34,871 nt of DNA from Bacteroidota bacterium (lineage in GTDB: Bacteria; Bacteroidota; Bacteroidia; B-17B0; Aurantibacillaceae): positions 1-34,871 of the forward strand of contig JAOQAF010000208.1 in the NCBI GenBank assembly GCA_025963735.1, given 5' to 3'. A program made the translations under genes and the position numbers. The stretch's first letter is position 1. Each line of letters begins with the position of its first letter. Below, piece by piece: positions 6,456 through 14,948 of this stretch. The notes under the pieces are model-generated. The model was not told where the DNA came from. It was given only the letters and a program-made list of their open reading frames with translations, and ran no database searches.

Positions 6456-9400
6456 TTAATACCCTAAAACAGGCCCAAGCCATTTTTCCATAGTTTTAAA
6501 ATCTATCTTTTTACGCTTGGCATAATCTTCAACCTGCTCTTTAGTAATTTTTCCCAGCCCAAAATAATGCGCTTCTTTATTTACAAAGTACAAACCGCTA
6601 ACGGCCGCTGTAGGAACCATTGCAAGACTTTCGGTTAAAATAATACCGGTGTTTTTTTCAACATCCAGTAAATTCCATATCGAAAGCTTTTCGAGATGAT
6701 CGGGCTGTGCAGGATACCCGGGCGCGGGACGAATGCCCTCATATTCTTCCTTAATAAGATCTTCGTTTTTTAAATTTTCATACTGTGCATAACCCCAGAT
6801 CTCTTTACGAACTTTTTTATGAAGACATTCCGCAAAGGCTTCAGCTAAACGGTCGGCTAAGGCTTTTAACATGATAGCTTTATAATCGTCGTGATCCTGC
6901 TCAAACTTCTTTACATGTTCATCAATACCAAACCCTGTACAGCAAGCGAAGGCTCCGATAAAGTCAGTAGGTTGAGATTGCTTCGTCCGATCCTCGCTCA
7001 AATCCGCTCCACCCCTCGACTCCGCTCGGGATGACGCGGTAAGCGGTTTTACGAAATCAGCCAGGGCAATATTATACTGACCCGCAGGTTTTTTTGTTTG
7101 CTGGCGAAGTGTATGAAATGTTTCAATTTGTTTTTTTCCTTCGGCATCAAATACCGTTATGTCATCTTCGTTAATTTGACCCGCAGGATAAATTCCCACC
7201 ACTGCTTTTGCAATGAGCCATTTTTCAGAAATGATCTCCTTCAACATTTGCTGTGCATCTCTGTATAATTTCTTTGCTTCAACACCACGCTCCTTATCTT
7301 CTAATATTTTAGGATAGGAGCCTTTCATCTCCCAGCTATGGAAGAATGGTGTCCAGTCAATATACTGCGCTATTTCATTCAGATCGTAATTATCAAAAAC
7401 AATAGTTCCTGTTTTTTTAGGTTTAACTATTTCAATTTTATCCCAGTCAACTTTAAATTTATTTTTACGTGCTTCTTCTAATGAAATAAATTTATTTTGT
7501 CCCTGCGCGTTTTTATTTTGTTCGCGGACGCGTTCATAATCTTTATTAATATCTGCCATAAAGGCATCACGCAATTCATTCGAAATTAAACTGCTTGCAA
7601 CAGGAACCGATTTACTTGCATCATTTACATGTACAACAGGACCCGAATAATTCTGCGCGATCTTTACAGCTGTATGAACTTTTGACGTAGTGGCGCCACC
7701 TATTAATAAAGGAGTTTTAAACCCTAATCTTTCCATTTCTTTTGCCACATGCACCATTTCATCCAGTGATGGGGTTATCAATCCGCTTAAGCCAATAACA
7801 TCAACGTTATGTTTCTTTGCTTCCTCCAGAATTTTATCACATGAAACCATAACTCCCAGATCAATGATCTCGTAATTATTGCAGGCCAATACCACGCCAA
7901 CAATATTTTTGCCAATATCGTGAACATCACCTTTAACTGTGGCCATTAAAATCTTTCCTGCGTTTTGCCTTCCATCGCCAACAATGCCCGCTTTTCTGTT
8001 CGCTTCTTTTTCTGCCTGTAAATAAGGCTCAAGATAAGCAACCGCTTTTTTCATTACACGGGCGCTTTTTACAACCTGTGGTAAAAACATTTTTCCGCTT
8101 CCAAACAAATCTCCTACTACATTCATTCCATCCATAAGCGGACCTTCAATAACGTGGAGCGGCCTGCCTAGTTTTAAACGGGCCTCTTCGGTATCTGCAT
8201 CAATATGTTCTACCAGGCCTTTTACCAGCGAGTAGCTTAAACGCTCTTCAACAGTGCCCTTTCGCCATTGTTCATCCTTTTCTGTTTTTTGGGCCGATAC
8301 CCCCTTTAATGATTCGGCATGAGTTACTAATCTTTCAGTAGCATCATCTCTTCTATTCAACAAAACATCTTCCACCAGTTCCAGTAATTCTTTTTCTATA
8401 TCATCATAAATCACCAGTTGCGATGGATTTACAATACCCATGTCCATACCATTTTTTATGGCATGATATAAAAACACGGAGTGGATGGCTTCACGCACAT
8501 GATCATTACCTCTGAAAGAAAAAGAAACATTACTAACGCCGCCGCTCACTTTGGCGTATGGTAAATTTTCCTTGATCCATTTTGTCGCGTTAAAAAAATC
8601 AAGCGCGTTTAAACGGTGTTCTTCCATGCCGGTTGCAACGGGAAAAATATTCGGATCAAAAATTATATCCTGTGGGGGAAAGTGAACTTTATTAACTAAA
8701 ACATCATAGGCGCGTTTACATATATCAATTCTTCGTTGCAAGGTATCGGCCTGGCCCACTTCATCAAAGGCCATCACAATAACCGCGGCACCGTATTGTT
8801 TTACTTTTTGCGCCTGCTCAATAAATTTTTCTTCACCTTCTTTTAAAGAAATTGAATTTACAATGGCTTTGCCCTGCACGCATTTTAACCCGGCTTCTAT
8901 AACCGACCATTTTGAAGAATCGATCATAATTGGCACTCTTGAAATGTCGGGCTCTGAGGCAATAAGATTTAAAAATACTGTCATGGCTGCTTCACTGTCA
9001 AGCATCCCTTCATCCATGTTCACGTCAATAACCTGAGCGCCGCCGTCTACCTGATCTTTAGCAATGGATAAAGCCTCTTCGTAATTATTTTCTTTAATCA
9101 AACGAAGGAATTTTTTTGAACCTGTAACGTTTGTTCTTTCACCAACATTCATAAAATTACTTTCGGGGCGAAGGGTTACAGGCTCGAGCCCGCTTAAATG
9201 CATAAGCGTATCTGGTTCAGGTTTTTTACGCGGCTTAGCATTTTTTGCAAGTTCAGCAATGCGTTGAATGTGTGCGGGAGTAGTACCGCAACAGCCCCCA
9301 ACAATGTTTAAAAATCCGGCTTTTAAAAAATCTTCAATCTGATGGCCCATTGTGTGCGGGTCTTCATCGTACTCGCCAAACTGATTTGGCAGACCCGCAT

Positions 9401-10217
9401 TAGGATACGCGCTTACATAAAAAGGAGCTTTATCTGATAACTCTTCAAGGTAGGGACGCATGTCTTTAGCGCCAAGGGCACAATTTAAACCAACACTTAA
9501 AAGATCAACATGCGATACCGAATTTAAAAATGCTTCGGTGGTTTGCCCGGATAATGTTCGTCCGCTCGCGTCGGTAATAGTACCTGAAACCATTACAGGC
9601 ATTTTACGGTTTATTTTTTTGCAATGATTTTGTATGGCGAATAAAGCAGCCTTGGCATTCAGCGTATCAAAAATGGTTTCTATTAATAATATATCGGCGC
9701 CACCGTCGATAAGGCCACGTACCTGCTCTTCATAGGCTGTTACCATTTCATCGAAGGTAACGGCCCGGAAGCCCGGATCATTAACGTTGGGTGATAATGA
9801 AAGGGTTCGGTTGGTGGGCCCAATTGCACCGGCAACGAATTTAGCAACGGAAGCAATATCCGGATTTTCTTTTTGAAATTCAGTGATCGCTTCTTTTGCA
9901 ATTTTAGCGGATTCAAAGTTCAATTCATAAACCAGCTCCTGCATTTCGTAATCTGCCATGGCAATACTGGTTCCGCTAAAGGTATTGGTTTCAATAATAT
10001 CAGCGCCGGCCTTTAAATACTCTTTATGAATCGCTTTGATAATATCAGGACGCGTAATGGAAAGCAAATCGTTGTTGCCCTGAAGATCTTTGTGCCAGTC
10101 GGCAAAACGTTTTCCGCGGTAATCTTTCTCTTCCAGTTTGTATTGTTGTATCATAGTGCCCATTGCACCATCTATTATCAATATTCGCTTCTCTAATTCT
10201 TTTTTAATATCTGTCAT
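6456..10217 (-). CDS. metH: Cobalamin-dependent methionine synthase MetH
   Basis: This is a 1253-residue one-chain enzyme that transfers the methyl group of 5-methyltetrahydrofolate to homocysteine through cobalamin. The homocysteine domain (about 1-330) has Zn ligands C246 and C309-C310 (GGCCGTTP). The pterin-binding domain is at about 360-620. The cobalamin cap and binding domains have D764-x-H766-x-x-G769 (DVHDIGKN), where H766 is the cobalt ligand. The SAM-dependent reactivation domain (about 930-1253) has [12 protein letters not shown] and an [13 protein letters not shown] segment. The length is close to E. coli MetH. Residues about 1060-1081 are an in-frame insertion encoded by repeat DNA. 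The gene follows a methyltransferase by 6 bp, under the SAM-I riboswitch at 11080-11256, so high SAM should shut it off. Confidence 0.98.
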   Translation of the reverse strand: MTDIKKELEKRILIIDGAMGTMIQQYKLEEKDYRGKRFADWHKDLQGNNDLLSITRPDIIKAIHKEYLKAGADIIETNTFSGTSIAMADYEMQELVYELNFESAKIAKEAITEFQKENPDIASVAKFVAGAIGPTNRTLSLSPNVNDPGFRAVTFDEMVTAYEEQVRGLIDGGADILLIETIFDTLNAKAALFAIQNHCKKINRKMPVMVSGTITDASGRTLSGQTTEAFLNSVSHVDLLSVGLNCALGAKDMRPYLEELSDKAPFYVSAYPNAGLPNQFGEYDEDPHTMGHQIEDFLKAGFLNIVGGCCGTTPAHIQRIAELAKNAKPRKKPEPDTLMHLSGLEPVTLRPESNFMNVGERTNVTGSKKFLRLIKENNYEEALSIAKDQVDGGAQVIDVNMDEGMLDSEAAMTVFLNLIASEPDISRVPIMIDSSKWSVIEAGLKCVQGKAIVNSISLKEGEEKFIEQAQKVKQYGAAVIVMAFDEVGQADTLQRRIDICKRAYDVLVNKVHFPPQDIIFDPNIFPVATGMEEHRLNALDFFNATKWIKENLPYAKVSGGVSNVSFSFRGNDHVREAIHSVFLYHAIKNGMDMGIVNPSQLVIYDDIEKELLELVEDVLLNRRDDATERLVTHAESLKGVSAQKTEKDEQWRKGTVEERLSYSLVKGLVEHIDADTEEARLKLGRPLHVIEGPLMDGMNVVGDLFGSGKMFLPQVVKSARVMKKAVAYLEPYLQAEKEANRKAGIVGDGRQNAGKILMATVKGDVHDIGKNIVGVVLACNNYEIIDLGVMVSCDKILEEAKKHNVDVIGLSGLITPSLDEMVHVAKEMERLGFKTPLLIGGATTSKVHTAVKIAQNYSGPVVHVNDASKSVPVASSLISNELRDAFMADINKDYERVREQNKNAQGQNKFISLEEARKNKFKVDWDKIEIVKPKKTGTIVFDNYDLNEIAQYIDWTPFFHSWEMKGSYPKILEDKERGVEAKKLYRDAQQMLKEIISEKWLIAKAVVGIYPAGQINEDDITVFDAEGKKQIETFHTLRQQTKKPAGQYNIALADFVKPLTASSRAESRGGADLSEDRTKQSQPTDFIGAFACCTGFGIDEHVKKFEQDHDDYKAIMLKALADRLAEAFAECLHKKVRKEIWGYAQYENLKNEDLIKEEYEGIRPAPGYPAQPDHLEKLSIWNLLDVEKNTGIILTESLAMVPTAAVSGLYFVNKEAHYFGLGKITKEQVEDYAKRKKIDFKTMEKWLGPVLGY
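6975..7040 (-). repeat. Repeat-derived in-frame insertion within metH
   Basis: These 66 bp encode metH residues about 1060-1081 ([20 protein letters not shown]...). They replace a short linker between the ADFVKP and DFIGAF segments, where other MetH proteins have only a few residues. At DNA level the ends read CGTCATCCCGAGCGGAGTCG on the minus strand and GAGATTGCTTCG on the plus strand. I recognise these as ends of palindromic repeats commonly dispersed in Bacteroidota intergenic DNA. The composition (AESRG, SEDRT) is unlike the rest of the enzyme. Confidence 0.65.
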
Positions 10218-10223
10218 TTTACT

Positions 10224-10979
10224 TTAGTCCAATTGTCCGTAATATATTTTAGTGTCGTATTCTAATTTTACTGTTCCGTTTTGCTGGTAACGTTGAAATA
10301 TTTTTTTTAAGCAATAGATCATGTATTCATAATCTGCGTGTGTTTCATCGGGCATGTAGGAGGAGGAAAGCACGCGCCCTCTGAGGCCATCGAAATCAAG
10401 ATCCTGAAAATTATAAATTAATTTTTGATTGTAATTTTTACCGAAAAATGAATCTATTATTTTTTTATCCTGCGTGTTTTTGTGGTTTACCTCCTTGTAA
10501 TCAGTACCGAACATCTGCAAAAAATCTTCATACACTTTTAAAAAGTCGGAGGTATTTGTCTGTCTGTCATTCCACACCAATGCTAATTTAGATTCAGGTT
10601 TTAAAATGCGGGTGAATTCAATTCTGGCCTTTTCTTTATCAAACCAATGAAAAGCCTGCGCGCAGATTATAAAATCGATGCTGTGATTTTGCAAAGTTGT
10701 GTTTTCGGCCGCAGCTACAATTGGAACAAAATTAACATCGTTTAAATACGTTACAGCTGCCTGAACCATATTATTATTTGGATCGACCCCAATGACTTTA
10801 TGTTTATGATTTAAAAAAAGTTCAGAAGAAATACCGGTGCCACAGCCAATGTCGGCAATTAACGCGCCGGGAAAAATTAACTTTTCAGAAAGTAAAAATG
10901 AGTATACGCCCTCAGGATAATGCGGACGATATTTTATATAATTATCTACACGGTTGCTAAACCGTTCTTCTACTTTCAT
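10224..10979 (-). CDS. Class I SAM-dependent methyltransferase
   Basis: This 251-residue protein has a Methyltransf_11-type Rossmann fold. Motif I ADIGCGTG is at about 42-49, the acidic end of strand 2 at VIGVDPN, motif II-like DFIICAQAFHWFD, and motif III-like ILKPESKLALVW. The C-terminal third is variable and should set the substrate. The start is ATG 10979 (MKVEERFSNR); an alternative ATG at 11006 lies immediately after the riboswitch terminator U-run and is less likely. The gene is 6 bp from metH and shares the SAM-I riboswitch leader, so it is predicted to be expressed when SAM is low. The substrate is unknown. It resembles small-molecule methyltransferases more than rRNA or protein methyltransferases, but that is a weak judgement. 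Confidence 0.88.
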   Translation of the reverse strand: MKVEERFSNRVDNYIKYRPHYPEGVYSFLLSEKLIFPGALIADIGCGTGISSELFLNHKHKVIGVDPNNNMVQAAVTYLNDVNFVPIVAAAENTTLQNHSIDFIICAQAFHWFDKEKARIEFTRILKPESKLALVWNDRQTNTSDFLKVYEDFLQMFGTDYKEVNHKNTQDKKIIDSFFGKNYNQKLIYNFQDLDFDGLRGRVLSSSYMPDETHADYEYMIYCLKKIFQRYQQNGTVKLEYDTKIYYGQLD

Positions 10980-11010
10980 ACACTTTAAATTTAAAAACTT
11001 GTACAAGGCA

Positions 11011-11045
11011 AAAAAAAACCCTTCTGTTTTTTGGCCAGAAGGGTT
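11011..11045 (-). terminator. Riboswitch expression-platform terminator
   Basis: On the minus strand AACCCTTCTG and CAGAAGGGTT (11036-11045 and 11017-11026) form a 10-bp stem followed by a run of eight or more U (11011-11018). It lies between the SAM-I aptamer and the methyltransferase start. CAGAA just 3' of the aptamer P1 strand (about 11074-11078) can pair with TTCTG of the terminator 5' arm, giving a short possible antiterminator. SAM binding should therefore favour termination. Confidence 0.85.
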
Positions 11046-11079
11046 ATGTTATTTTAAATTAAAAATTCATATTGTTCTG

Positions 11080-11256
11080 ACTTATCTCTCACGTATGTTT
11101 TGCGTGACGATTTACCACCTTCTTTTTAAAAATTGAAAATTGAAAATTGAAAATTAAAAATGGGCTACCAATTCTTAATTCTTAATTCCTAATTCTTAAT
11201 TAGTAAAGGGTTGGGAAGACTTCTTCGGGCGTATCCCTCTGTCTTTCTTGATAAGT
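11080..11256 (-). promoter_or_regulatory. SAM-I (S-box) riboswitch aptamer with expanded P3
   Basis: On the minus strand P1 is ACTTATC (11250-11256) with GATAAGT (11080-11086). The conserved 5' core reads CTTATCAAGA, GAGGGATACGCCCGAAGAAG, then CCCAACC. The 3' core reads AAGGTGGTAAATC, a P4 hairpin TCACG/CGTGA, then GAGATAAGT. This is the S-box layout and the downstream genes (methyltransferase, metH) fit it. The aptamer is about 177 nt instead of the usual 100 or so, because P3 carries about 85 nt of A/U-rich tandem repeats. It ends in a terminator (11011-11045), the expected transcription-termination control. Confidence 0.9.
11123..11200. repeat. Two 7-bp tandem-repeat arrays in riboswitch P3
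   Basis: On the plus strand one array is about four units of AAAATTG (about 11127-11155). The other is about four units of ATTCTTA, one with a T-to-C change (about 11171-11198). They are separated by TGGGCTACCA. Both lie in the P3 loop of the SAM-I aptamer. Confidence 0.75.
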
Positions 11257-11273
11257 ATGGTAAAGAACTGGGG

Positions 11274-11281
11274 CAAATGTA
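11274..11281 (-). promoter_or_regulatory. -7 box of the riboswitch-metH transcript
   Basis: TACATTTG on the minus strand matches TAnnTTTG exactly and lies 18 bp upstream of the aptamer's first paired base. That is right for a transcript beginning just before P1. I see no clear TTG at -33. Confidence 0.5.
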
Positions 11282-11313
11282 ATATTTTTTTTACATTTAT
11301 AAAAACCCATTTC

Positions 11314-11733
11314 ATGAAATACATTTTAACCCTTTTTATAACGGCACTCTGTTTTAATCTGCTTTCACAAAAGGAACTAGAAACGGTTAAAAGCCTTATG
11401 AATAAACAGCAGCAAGCGTGGAATAAATATGACATTGCCGGCTTTATGGAACATTACTGGAAGAGCGACAGTTTAAAATTTATTGGTAAAAACGGTTTAA
11501 CCTACGGCTGGCAAAAAACATTTGATAATTATAAAAAATCCTATCCAAACGAAGATGCAATGGGCCAATTGGTTTTTGATATTAACAGCGCAGAATTACT
11601 TGGCAAAAGTGCTGTATATGTAATTGGTAAATGGACCTTAAATAAAAAGGAAAAAACTGTGGGAGGTTATTTTACACTGCTTTGGAAAAAAATAAATAAT
11701 AAATGGGTAATTGTTGCTGACCATACGAGTTAA
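11314..11733 (+). CDS. Exported NTF2-like (DUF4440/SnoaL-type) protein
   Basis: This is a 139-residue protein. The start at ATG 11314 (MKYILTLFITALCFNLLSQ) gives a signal peptide. An upstream ATG at 11248 is rejected because it lies in the opposite-strand riboswitch and would bury the signal peptide. The mature domain has the NTF2/DUF4440 cone-fold pattern: an N-terminal helix (KSLMNKQQQAWNKYDIAGFM), a short W-K-S-D segment, and C-terminal strands GYFTLLWKKINNKWVIVADH. Members of this fold bind small ligands or are catalytic, but no substrate can be assigned. It converges with the DUF922 gene at 11757. Confidence 0.8.
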   Translation: MKYILTLFITALCFNLLSQKELETVKSLMNKQQQAWNKYDIAGFMEHYWKSDSLKFIGKNGLTYGWQKTFDNYKKSYPNEDAMGQLVFDINSAELLGKSAVYVIGKWTLNKKEKTVGGYFTLLWKKINNKWVIVADHTS

Positions 11734-11756
11734 TTGAAATCCTTTAATTATTAGGC

Positions 11757-12320
11757 TCACTGAAACTTTACTTCAAAAGCTGTTTCTTTATATTCATCCA
11801 GCGTTTTTAGTTCCTCCGTGATTTTTTTCTGCCAAGCTCGTTGCTGAGTGCCCTTCATGGAACCATCCGTTTCTTCATCATATTTATCCTGATAAAGATC
11901 CATTTCATCATCAAATTGGTCATATAAGGCCTGCAATTTATTTTCAAGCTCGCTGTAACTTCTAAATTTATTTTCCTTAAGTGCTTTTCTTAATTTGCGC
12001 GCATACAATTCCACTATATCAAAATGTTTTTGTTCATGAGCGAGTATTTCATCGCTAAGCCAGTCTTTATTTTTCCAGGATTTATGTCTGAAAAAAACCG
12101 CTTCAATTTTAACTGTTGCGGTGCTTTTATCTTTAGACGACAATGATTTGAGAATGTCGTAGTGGGTAGAGGCTGCGGCAAATCTTCGTTCGGGCTTCCC
12201 GTTAAAATCATCCCAGGTAAGCGGGCGGTTTTCTTTCCATAGCAAAATATTCTTATCTGTTTGAAAAGAGAAGATGGTGAAACAAAACAGAACGATGAAT
12301 AGGTAATGAATTGTTTTCAT
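11757..12320 (-). CDS. DUF922-family putative zinc-protease-like exported protein
   Basis: This 187-residue protein has an N-terminal signal or anchor segment (residues 1-20), a W-x-E-N-R-P-L-T-W-D-D-F motif at about 28-39, and H95-E-Q-K-H99 followed by FDIVE. This is the DUF922 arrangement, related to HExxH metalloproteases, with Glu104 a possible third ligand. The C-terminal region is a charged helix ending near EVKFQ. It begins 3 bp after the stop codon of the LptD-like gene, so the two form one operon. Protease activity is not proven for this family. Confidence 0.78.
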   Translation of the reverse strand: MKTIHYLFIVLFCFTIFSFQTDKNILLWKENRPLTWDDFNGKPERRFAAASTHYDILKSLSSKDKSTATVKIEAVFFRHKSWKNKDWLSDEILAHEQKHFDIVELYARKLRKALKENKFRSYSELENKLQALYDQFDDEMDLYQDKYDEETDGSMKGTQQRAWQKKITEELKTLDEYKETAFEVKFQ

Positions 12321-12323
12321 GTT

Positions 12324-14870
12324 TTAAAAATTATCCATTGGAATACTTCTTTTTGGGATTTTAAAATCGCGGAGCATTGAAGATTTTAAATTGATAGTTA
12401 AATAATAACTTTTTCTGACTCCAAAAGGAACCCAATCTATATGTGCTTCCCAGCATTTCAAATCGCGGTAAATATTTATACTTGTATAACTCACCCTCTT
12501 ATTGGTAAAATCGAAACCACTTGTTATACCCAGTTTCCAGAATTTTGTAGGAGCTATGTCGCCACTGAAATTTAAGGTCTGTGTTGGTTTTAAAGTATTA
12601 TAATTTAAATTATTTAGTGCCAGGTTATAATATACATTCAGGTTCCAGGGCAATTTTTCCTGTTTATCGAGATCATCTACCGCGCCGCGCTCCGCACCAT
12701 TAGTCATGTTAGGAGCCTGCCGTGTTTTACGCATTGCCTCCAGCTGGTTGCTTCCAAAAGAGGTGTTAAGTGCAAGGTTGGCATTGTTGAATTGAACCAC
12801 CTGCGAATTGCTGTTGTAGGAATACTCCTTTAGGCGTTTTTTTGTGATTTTATCATAACCATACGGATCGAAATTAGAATTGGCAACCACATCAAAATAT
12901 TTAAACAATTTGGTTCTGGCGCTGATACCTATTACGCTCATTTTAAAACTATCGGCTGCAAAATTATAAGCGGTATTTAAACTGATGTTCTGAAGCAAAC
13001 TAACCTTATTGTACGTAAAACCGGTATCCGTAGTTTTTCTTACTTTCGCTTCAATGTTATTGTTCAGGTTAATTCCTAAAGCATTGGTTTTTCCGGGTGC
13101 CGGCCCGCCAAACAGAGTGTTGTCAAATACGCTGTACCGTTGGAAATTTTTACCGGTTGTGTCTGTCTGAACATTTTTCCAAAAGCCAAACTGGTCTGCT
13201 CCAAAATCAGGACGGTAAGAATAAGTAAGCGTTGGAATTAATAGGTGTCTGATTTGTTTTACCTTTCCTTTATTAAAAGCATAATCGAAAAAGACTTTGG
13301 TATTTAAGGCCGTAGTAAAGTTGGCATCATAACCTCCAACAAAGCCGCTAACGGTATCTGTTTTTACATTTGAAGTTGGAGTGAAATGAGGTATGTATTC
13401 TTTTCGTGTGCCCTTTGTATACATTACTGATGAAAGGTTAATAGCGGGAGTAACGGTAATGTATTTAAAAACATTAAAGTTGGTTGAGATTGGCAGAGAG
13501 TGCTTAATACCATACTTTAGTTTGTTTTCAAGATCGCCTTTAAAAAGAGTAGAGTCTGCTCCGCTTAATGTATTGCGTGCTTCAAACAAATAATTAATAC
13601 CAATTTTATCAAGCACATTTTGCTTAACCGCATTTTCTCTTTTAAACGGATAAAAACGATTAACGTTATAAGTCAGTGAAGGAAAAGTAACCTCAGCAAA
13701 ATGACTTAAACTGTTTTGACTGTGCGTTGCGTTTAAACTCAATGAGCTCGCTTTAAATGATTTTGTAAAATTAATGTTCGACTGAAATGTGTTATTCAGA
13801 AACTGGCCCGAATTAATGGCATTTAAACGGTTTATACGCTGGTTATTTACAAAGTTAACATTAGCGGTAAACCTCACGGTTGGATTATTTTTATTATCCT
13901 GAGCGTGCTGCCAGCCTACGGAGTATGTTTTTTCTTTACTTAATTGATTTGGTATGTCTTTATCGCCAATGTTAAACTGGCTGTAAGCTAAATTAAGAGC
14001 GCCTACTGATTTGTAAAGCACATTGTAGTTATTGTTTGTTTTCAGCGACCAGCTTCCATTCGCGTAAATATCGCCACGAATGATCATATCGGTTTTATCA
14101 TTTATTCCCCAATAAAAGCCCCCATCACGTAAATTGTAACCAAGGGCCGTTGAATTACCAAACTGAGGCAATAAAATTCCGTTGTGTTGTTTTTTGGTAT
14201 TGGGAAAATACCCGAAAGGCAGTCCGAGGGGTGTAGGAACGCCGCCAATTTCAAGAAACATGGGACCTGTTACAATTTTGTCATCAGGTATTATTTTGGC
14301 ACGTGAAGCTTTGAAAACCGTTCGCGCATCTTCGTACTGGCAAGGGATGCAGCGCATATCCTTCATGTAAATAACATTGCTGCTGTCTTTTTTAATTTCT
14401 TTACCTACAACCAAAAGTTCACCTTGTTTGGTGAGGGCGTTAAAAATTTTCCCCTTTTTGGTTTTAAGATTATACATTATTTTTTCGGCGTTCATCTCCT
14501 GATCGCCATCTTTAAAAACAGGCGTGCCAACATTTTTGCCTGCACTGTCTTTTTTACCAAATGCGGTTACCAGGTTTTTGTCATAATCAATTTCAATGTA
14601 TTCGGCCTTTAAGTTCATATCGGCATATACAACGGTGGCCTTGCCATAAAGCAGCACTTTGGAGGCGGATGCAAGATAAACGGTACTGTCTTCGGCGCCA
14701 TAGGATATTTGAGTTTCGATGGATTCACCTTCATCAGACGCAGTAAGGGTATCTACGCTAACTTTTTTTAACGTATCCTTTGGGGTGGTTTGTGCGTTTA
14801 CAATAGCGGGAATAAAAGATATTAACACTAATAGGAAGAAAAATACTTTATTATTTGGCTGTATGGTCAA
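12324..14870 (-). CDS. LptD-like outer-membrane LPS assembly protein
   Basis: This 848-residue protein is predicted to insert lipopolysaccharide into the outer leaflet of the outer membrane. A signal peptide (VFFFLLVLISFIPAIVNAQ) precedes an N-terminal OstA/LptA-type beta-jellyroll segment (about 55-215, with GKATVVYADMNLKAEYIEI and MNAEKIMYNLKTKKGK). The GGVPTPLGLPFGYFPN motif at about 205-225 is typical of Bacteroidota LptD-like proteins. The remaining 600 residues are alternating aromatic strands expected of a large beta-barrel. The only start before the signal peptide is TTG 14870, because a stop codon lies two codons upstream. A GTG further in would cut the signal peptide. The gene is divergent from the amidase gene and is followed by the DUF922 gene. 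Confidence 0.88.
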   Translation of the reverse strand: MTIQPNNKVFFFLLVLISFIPAIVNAQTTPKDTLKKVSVDTLTASDEGESIETQISYGAEDSTVYLASASKVLLYGKATVVYADMNLKAEYIEIDYDKNLVTAFGKKDSAGKNVGTPVFKDGDQEMNAEKIMYNLKTKKGKIFNALTKQGELLVVGKEIKKDSSNVIYMKDMRCIPCQYEDARTVFKASRAKIIPDDKIVTGPMFLEIGGVPTPLGLPFGYFPNTKKQHNGILLPQFGNSTALGYNLRDGGFYWGINDKTDMIIRGDIYANGSWSLKTNNNYNVLYKSVGALNLAYSQFNIGDKDIPNQLSKEKTYSVGWQHAQDNKNNPTVRFTANVNFVNNQRINRLNAINSGQFLNNTFQSNINFTKSFKASSLSLNATHSQNSLSHFAEVTFPSLTYNVNRFYPFKRENAVKQNVLDKIGINYLFEARNTLSGADSTLFKGDLENKLKYGIKHSLPISTNFNVFKYITVTPAINLSSVMYTKGTRKEYIPHFTPTSNVKTDTVSGFVGGYDANFTTALNTKVFFDYAFNKGKVKQIRHLLIPTLTYSYRPDFGADQFGFWKNVQTDTTGKNFQRYSVFDNTLFGGPAPGKTNALGINLNNNIEAKVRKTTDTGFTYNKVSLLQNISLNTAYNFAADSFKMSVIGISARTKLFKYFDVVANSNFDPYGYDKITKKRLKEYSYNSNSQVVQFNNANLALNTSFGSNQLEAMRKTRQAPNMTNGAERGAVDDLDKQEKLPWNLNVYYNLALNNLNYNTLKPTQTLNFSGDIAPTKFWKLGITSGFDFTNKRVSYTSINIYRDLKCWEAHIDWVPFGVRKSYYLTINLKSSMLRDFKIPKRSIPMDNF

Positions 14871-14901
14871 ACGTTATCAGATATTTTTAGTGTCGAACTT
14901 A

Positions 14902-14935
14902 CAAAGCTACAATACTTTACGGTATAGAGCTTTGT
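14902..14935 (-). promoter_or_regulatory. lptD-side -7 box within an inverted repeat between divergent genes
   Basis: On the minus strand TAGCTTTG (14902-14909) matches the TAnnTTTG -7 box for the LptD-like gene. It lies in one arm of an 8-bp inverted repeat, ACAAAGCT (14901-14908) and AGCTTTGT (14928-14935). The only gap between the two divergent envelope genes is 78 bp, so a common regulator or overlapping promoters are possible. Confidence 0.35.
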
Positions 14936-14948
14936 TTTATAAGTACAG

